A program made the translations under genes and the position numbers. From the NCBI GenBank assembly GCA_021234155.1, contig JAJEKV010000225.1, forward strand, positions 246,001 through 310,000: a stretch of 64,000 nt of DNA, given 5' to 3'. Positions 58,936 to 64,000 of the stretch are shown here, in pieces (positions within the stretch are counted from its first letter, which is position 1; every line of letters begins with the position of its first letter). Under the pieces are notes generated by a model. It ran no database searches. It was given only the letters and a program-made list of their open reading frames with translations, and was not told the DNA's origin. Origin of the DNA: Isoetes taiwanensis. Its lineage: Eukaryota; Streptophyta; Lycopodiopsida; Isoetales; Isoetaceae.

Positions 58936-59799
58936 TTTTGGGGGCATTTAGAAAGCAAACTTTGCTGGCATATATTTAGATCAAGGGGCTGCAAGACCAA
59001 GTTATGATGCAATGTGCATCTTTAGAATATCATTTGAAGTGCAAAATGTGTTCGAGGAATGGTGGTGTATCAGAGGTTTGTCAAAGCAAAAAAAGATGGC
59101 CATATTTTAGCAGAAGAATTGTGAGTTGGAGCTTTTTGCGGAGGTATGAAATTTTTTGCTTCTATTCTTCTTTTGACTAGCCAGCACAATAAGAATGGAA
59201 GCAATAAAAGTAAAACAGATTTACATATTCTTGTTGATTTGAGTAAGGATAGCCAACAATAGCTAGCCTCCATATACCTCTTTGAAATTGGCTTACCATT
59301 TTGAAATTTAGAGCTTTGCCTCCATCTATCTCTGCTTCTTGCCATACTTGCATGTCTCTAAATAAAGAGCCAAGACAAAAATAATGATGTTGTATCTTCT
59401 CTCAAGCTGCTAAGGATTTTGTCCTGCTATAAGCCACCAATATGTAAAAGAAAGCAATGAGAAAATAAAACTATTTGGCCCTGCCCTTAACAAGGAAAAC
59501 CTGCTTTGTGTCTATGAAACTAATGCTGACAAGCATGCTCATGGATGCAAACTGTGTGTTAGATCTACATCGAACTTAGACATTATTTGCACGAGTGAAT
59601 GCTTTGGAATTGTTGAGGCAGTCACTTAATGTATATATTAAAGTTACTGGACACAACATAGCAATGGATGAAGAAAAAAGATAACGATATGAGTTCATGC
59701 TTATTGGATTTGAAAGCTAGGTTGGATATGATCTAAGAGGAAAGCATTTTAAAGAATGAAGTCTTTTCCAACACTATCAAAGAATCATAAATTTGGAGC
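58936..59799. other. Spacer downstream of ParB-like fragment
   Basis: AT-rich. Further exons of the minus-strand gene could lie here, but I could not identify one. Confidence 0.3.
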
Positions 59800-59805
59800 G
59801 TATTA

Positions 59806-59925
59806 TACAATGCGCTCGTCGGAGATGGCAATAGGGTAGAGCTCCTTGCACCTGTCCCATGTTTCAACGTTTAATTGCGTCATCAAACATGTTTGACATG
59901 TTAGGACGTTCTTTTGGCTGCAAGA
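59806..59925 (-). pseudogene. ParB-like gene, probable third exon
   Basis: On the minus strand, after TGTCTTGCAG (59926 side), the frame reads SQKNVLTCQTC and then LNVETWDRCKELYPIAISDERI. It ends at a donor-like ATT/GTATAA. I read it as the continuation of the exons at 60661-60950 and 60322-60552: it has a similar charged helical style, the splice signals are in the right places and no stop interrupts it. Its identity is inferred. Confidence 0.4.
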
Positions 59926-59941
59926 CATTCAGAAAACACTG

Positions 59942-59946
<5 letters not shown>

Positions 59947-59973
<27 letters not shown>
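59947..59973. repeat. Poly(A) run of about 27 nt
   Basis: A single homopolymer in the putative intron. Length is uncertain in any assembly. On the gene's own (minus) strand it is a T-run near the 3' splice site and could act as a polypyrimidine tract. Confidence 0.7.
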
Positions 59974-59974
<1 letters not shown>

Positions 59975-60005
59975 ACAACAAGAAAACAAGTTGAAGAAAG
60001 CAAGT

Positions 60006-60268
60006 TGTATTTCAGAATACACAACCGATCCACGGTATTGCTATCTTGAAAATAAATATGCTGCTTCAAGGAAATGATTGTGTATTCTGGAATACTGTTT
60101 TAATTAGTCATTTGAGTGAGTGTTTGTTCTGAAACACAAATTTTAAGTTTTAAAAGCTTTTTCTGCTCGAATACACTATTGTGTATTCCGGAATATACAT
60201 TGCTCGACTACAATAAAGCATGTGTATTCTAGAATACACAGTTTACACAAAATATATTCCAGAATACA
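60006..60268. repeat. Cluster of TGTATT-CYRG-AATACA palindromes
   Basis: Copies at 60006-60021, 60081-60096, 60184-60199, 60221-60240 (TGTGTATTCTAGAATACACA, a perfect 20-bp palindrome) and 60253-60268, plus a looser form at 60121-60138. Another lies at 60633-60648 in the neighbouring intron. The core TTCYRGAA also fits a tail-to-tail heat-shock element, but the conserved arms extend beyond that. Confidence 0.85.
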
Positions 60269-60318
60269 CCGATGCTATTAGACCAACAACATCCAAACAA
60301 TTAATCTTGATAGAGGAC

Positions 60319-60552
60319 TTATTTGTGCAATTCCTTAGACATTTTTTCAAGGCTAAACTTCTTGTCGACAACCTTCTGGAGCAGTCGCTCTAGTAGCTCG
60401 GTGTCGGAGAAGCCCTGCATTTCCCTCCAGATGGTAATGGTCATTTCTTTCCTAGGCACGTCAGAGGTTTTCTTCTTGGCTGTCTCCTTGCCTTTGCTCT
60501 TCAACTCCCCGCGTTCGAACATAGTAAATATTTCGTCTTGGAGTTCCCATAT
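60319..60552 (-). pseudogene. ParB-like gene, second exon
   Basis: Minus strand: IWELQDEIFTMFERGELKSK, then ETAKKKTSDVPRKEMTITIW, REMQGFSDTELLERLLQKVV and FSLEKMSKELHK, ending in TAA at a spot where AAATAAGT may be a spoiled AAG/GTAAGT donor. The expected acceptor before IWEL reads AA rather than AG. The helical pattern, with a short acidic-basic linker and an LLxKVxxxxFSLxxM word, fits the region after the ParB/Sulfiredoxin domain in ParB-type proteins as I know them. This is an inference. Confidence 0.45.
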
Positions 60553-60660
60553 TTGTTCAGGAAAATTTTACGTGACTTTGTGGACAAGTAAAACTAAACA
60601 CAAAAAATCTTAACAAAACATTAGTATGACTTGTTATTCCGGAATACGGAATGTGCATAC

Positions 60661-60950
60661 CTTGCCATCTCTGAAAGCCAATTGGAACTAGTTGTTGTGG
60701 CCAATAAGTGACTGCCTTTTGTTAGCTTCGTCATATTTCAAGCAGCATTCAATGGCGCATGCCTCCTTAAGCTCCAAGGAGTATGCTGGCTTCTTCAAGT
60801 CATCACCGTACTTTTCCTTAAAAATGACATATTCCTTGTGCATAAACCTGATATTATCGACGAAGCTCATCTTCAATTTATACTCGTTGTCAGCATTGTG
60901 AGTGTTGGCAATGATCTTTGCTTTTTCATCGGTAAGATCACAGTAGAGAG
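60661..60950 (-). pseudogene. ParB-like gene, first visible exon
   Basis: Reads CDLTDEKAKIIANTHNADNE, then YKLKMSFVDNIRF and AYSLELKEACAIECCLKYDE, a TAG after GHNN and finally FQLAFRDGK/GTATGC (consensus-like donor at 60660). The pattern L-D-E-A-x-x-I-A-x-x-H-N-x-x-N-E followed by a charged helix is like the helix after the ParB core. The exon is cut off at about 60951 by the copia copy, so the catalytic or DNA-binding core is absent. A long antisense reading through the copia part is spurious. Confidence 0.45.
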
Positions 60951-62423
60951 GTAATAAAAAAAGTTGAGAAGTGACAATGGAGGCGAATATGTTTCTAATG
61001 CCTTTGATGAGTTTCTCATGGAAGAAGGTATTGAAATCATTCCTTATGCTCATCCACAAAATGGTGTAGCTGAAAGGAGGAATAGATCTTTGCTTGATTT
61101 GGCAAGATCTATGATGAGTCACAAGCAACTGCCTGAATCTTTTTGGGGAGAGGTAGTAGTGACAGCAGCATATTTGGCAAATAGGTCGCCTACTAAGGCA
61201 GTCCAGGATGTGAATCCTTATGAAGCATTTTGGAGAATGAAACCAGATGTATCTCATTTGAGGGTGTTTGGATGCTTGGCTTATGCTTCCATACCTACGA
61301 GAAGTTTGAAAAAAGTATGGGAAGTTGCATGCCGGTACATCAAAGCCATCTTCATTGGGTATCCGTAAAATCGAAAGGTTACAAGTTGTATGATCCTTCC
61401 AACAAGCAAGGTTATTGTAGCGTGTCAGCTCAGTTTGTTGAAGATGCTGTATGATGGTATATCTTCGAATGATTCTCCTGCAGTTCACAATGACAGCAGC
61501 TTGGATGTTGGAGATCTGATAGCAGTGGCCGGGTAGACCTTTCTCTCCCTCTCTAGTGGTTTCTCCAAGTAAACTCAAGATTTGCCCGAAGTAGTGGCAC
61601 GGGATGATCCCAATTCCACTCGCCTATGGTCCATGAGCAGGTTGGTTCCTTCGTGGGGAGTCCATCACACATCAAGGTATCAGAGCACTTGATCCAAAGA
61701 CTGTTATAGCACCCATTGTAGCACCCCGCTATACCTCGTTGTTGAACCTAGAGATCAAAGACGTCTCAAGGAGAAACAAATTGTTGCAGAACCGGGCCAA
61801 AAGACACCGTTGTACTGTTGTTGTTGAACCTAGGAGATCAGCACGTCTGATGGAGAAACAGGAGAAGTCTAATGGATCATGTAACCTTGCCTTAATGGCA
61901 AAGGTCCAGGATCATGTTGATCCACAAACCTTTCATGAAGCGCCTAGTGATCCGCAGATGGCAAAGATGCAATGGAAGAAGAATACTCTCAATTGTTGAA
62001 GCAAGGCACATGGGAATTGGTTGAACTTCCAGCTGATAAGCAAGTTATTGGCTGTAAATGGGTGTTTAGAACCAAATTTCATGCTGATGGGACAGTGTCA
62101 AAGCACAAAGCTAGACTTGTAGCCAAGGGTTTTGCACAGAAAAAAGGCTTAGATTATGATGAAGTCTTTGCTCCCGTAGCCAGAATGTCCACTATCAGAT
62201 CAGTTATAGTTCTTGCTGCAATGAAAGGTTGGTTAATGTTTCAAATGGACATTAAATCTGTTTTTTTGAATGGTCATTTGGAGGAAGAGGTCTATATGAC
62301 ACAACCCCCAGGATTTATTGTTCAAGGGAAGGAGCAGGTTTGTCATTTGAAGAAAAGCATTTATGGCTTGAAGCAGGCTCCAAGATGTTGGCATGCGAAA
62401 ATTAATGTTTTCTTTCTTGAGCA
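60951..62423 (+). pseudogene. pol: Second copia fragment: integrase core and RT
   Basis: Begins at TAATAAAAAAAGTTGAG, the same words as 33349-33365, and runs through RSDNGGEYVSNAF, HPQNGVAERRNR, EVVVTAAYLANRSPTKAVQ (absent in the first copy), HLRVFGCLAYASIP and the RT to FLEQ at 62423. The RT part is intact for 150 codons (61972-62423), with DEVFAPVAR where the first copy has a stop. No LTRs accompany it. Confidence 0.9.
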
Positions 62424-64000
62424 GGCACTATAACCCCAACATTTGATGGCATATTCAACAAAACTTAGACTTATTCAGATAGAATAAACAGGAATAACAT
62501 TTTAAAATTATATGTCATGTTTAATTCTTCTTGATTCTTATAATTTTTATATGTTCTAATTATATAACTTTATCTTTAAATTTAAAATATACTTGTTATA
62601 AAGGCATAAAATTGCTTTCTATACTAATTTTCATGCCAATCTATTTAGAATTAGACATTTCAAGAATATAAAATTTTAATTTTTAGTGATTTCTTAACAA
62701 ATTTAAAATTTGTGAATCAGGATAATTTGAAAATGAAATATGATGGTTTGATAAGTGATTGATTTGAAATTATATGAGAGAATTTCACAATTTACAAACT
62801 CTTAGAACATTAAAAATATTTTAAAAGAGTGTTAGTTCAAAATTCTTTAAAAGATAGAAGTTTTGTTTTAAAGATAGAAGTTTATATTTTAATAGCAAAT
62901 ATTGAATAGTTTATTATTGATAAAATTAATTAAAAATAAGCTGTTCAATTTTTATAATTAAAACTTAAATGCAATTATTTGATTCATTTCATCTAAACCT
63001 ACATTTTAGAAAAATAACATTTTAATCATATAAAGTTTATTTTAGATGAAAAAATTAAATTTAAATAGATTAAAGTAATAGTTAGTCTAGAAAGAAGTTT
63101 TAAATTTTTATAAGTGTCATACTTCTTATCTAAAGATAAACTGAAAATTTTATAAAAATCAACAAAAATAAAAATACATATAATTTGACAATGTTAAGAT
63201 CTACAATGTTAACATCTACCAATTTTTTTGAATTTAATATTTTAACTTTTAACCTTAAAATTTTTAGAGGCCATATTCAGGGGACTGTAGAAGTTTTTAT
63301 ATCACCAAATCTAACAAATCAGTTTTTTGTATCACAATCCCCCTGAAAACTCCTCCTACAGAAAACTCCTACAGTCCTCCTGAAGATGGCCTCTGAAAAT
63401 TTTAAGTTAAAAGTTAAAATATTAAATTAAAAAAAAAGGGACAAGAAAAATTGCTTACCTAGACTCCAAATCAAGAAGCCTAATCTCCATTCTACAAAAA
63501 TCATACATTCTTGTATTTATAAGAATGTCCAAAAAGTAGATGATCGAGGAGATATACCATACAAAGAATATCACTCTTCTCAAGATCACAACCTTTCTCG
63601 CTAGAACTAGCATGCCTGAAAGAAAGACAAATATTATGATATAACTTGGGAAAAAAGAAAAAAAAATTAATCTTTCATAGTCTAGACAACATTATAGAAA
63701 AAACTTTGATAGAATTTAAGGAACAAGAAGAAGCAAGAGAAGAAGACAAAATTCAAACTCTTTGTTGGAATAACATTGTTAACATTGTCAGATTATATGT
63801 ATTTTTATTTTTGTTGATTTTTATAAAATTTTCAGTTTATTTTGAGATAAGAAGTATGACAGTTATAAAAATTTAAAACTACTTTCTAGACTAACTATTA
63901 CTTTAATCTATTTAAATTTAAAACTTTCATCTAAAATAAACTTTATATGATTAAAATGTTATTTTTTCTAAAATGTAAGTTTAGATGAAATGAATCAAAC
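62424..64000. repeat. Second foldback copy (runs off the window)
   Basis: CACTATAACCCC... follows FLEQ exactly as at 34760. Then comes the AT-rich foldback, about 95 percent like 34777-36250. The second arm begins near 63770 and continues past the window end. Confidence 0.88.

Noticed and set aside
60181-60268. Palindromes as heat-shock elements
   Set aside because: The TTCNNGAA core fits, but conserved TGTA/TACA arms, intron location and spacing do not resemble a promoter HSE. Kept only as an alternative.
60951-61578. Upstream part of a 296-codon minus-strand ORF
   Set aside because: This part is antisense to the copia integrase. Only its last portion (60688-60950) reads as a genuine ParB-like exon.

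Overview
The window looks like nuclear DNA of a land plant with a large, repeat-filled genome. A fern is the most likely source. That is an inference from a P-L-S pentatricopeptide (PPR) gene with fern-like wording (LVDMYAKCG, TFLGTLKAC), long AT-rich spacers, chromovirus and copia retrotransposons, plant-type LINE remnants and split gene fragments. Only one gene (PPR, about 5.5-7.25 kb) looks like an intact host gene. Everything else is transposon, satellite or broken gene.

Layout. 0-5.5 kb: AT-rich spacer with two small tandem repeats. 5.5-7.25 kb: PPR terminal exon. 7.9-10.4 kb: an uncharacterised ORF running into a decayed Ty3/gypsy pol. 10.7-11.46 kb: an uninterrupted copy of a dispersed repeat (here repeat R). 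12.3-16.0 kb: a decayed TFIIF-alpha fragment on the minus strand, then a two-exon fragment of a beta-class DNA methyltransferase gene (motif DLPYG, then DAFSGSGTT). Its 2.4-kb intron holds a LINE with an 11-bp target duplication.

17,037-30,204: a full-length 13.2-kb Ty3/gypsy chromovirus on the minus strand, with 1.64-kb LTRs, a GATAT target duplication, an initiator-Met tRNA primer site and a polypurine tract. It has gag, protease, RT, RNase H, integrase and a chromodomain. Between primer site and gag it also carries two extra ORFs. The first begins MARTKQT and ends in an unmistakable histone H3 C-terminus: a captured H3-like gene in a retrotransposon that also encodes a chromodomain. I think this is the most remarkable item in the window.

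31,022-58,407: a Ty1/copia element that landed in a second copy of repeat R, whose halves now lie 27 kb apart. It was itself split in its reverse transcriptase by a 22.7-kb insertion bounded by CACTAT...ATAGTG and CAGG. The insertion contains a 2-kb AT-rich foldback, three blocks of a 19-bp satellite in both orientations, a roughly 5-kb imperfect inverted duplication and a recurring 57-nt hairpin.

58.4-64 kb: the other half of repeat R, then a minus-strand three-exon fragment of a second gene resembling the helical region of ParB-type proteins. It is interrupted by a second copy of the copia integrase/RT segment with the same foldback attached. The introns of the ParB-like and methyltransferase fragments share a palindrome (TGTATT-CYRG-AATACA), so they may be parts of one dispersed ParB-methyltransferase gene family.

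Caution: differences between the two chromovirus LTRs cluster at CpG sites and homopolymers, while AT-rich stretches are nearly identical. This pattern suggests base-calling error in methylated DNA, so some frameshifts reported here may not be real.
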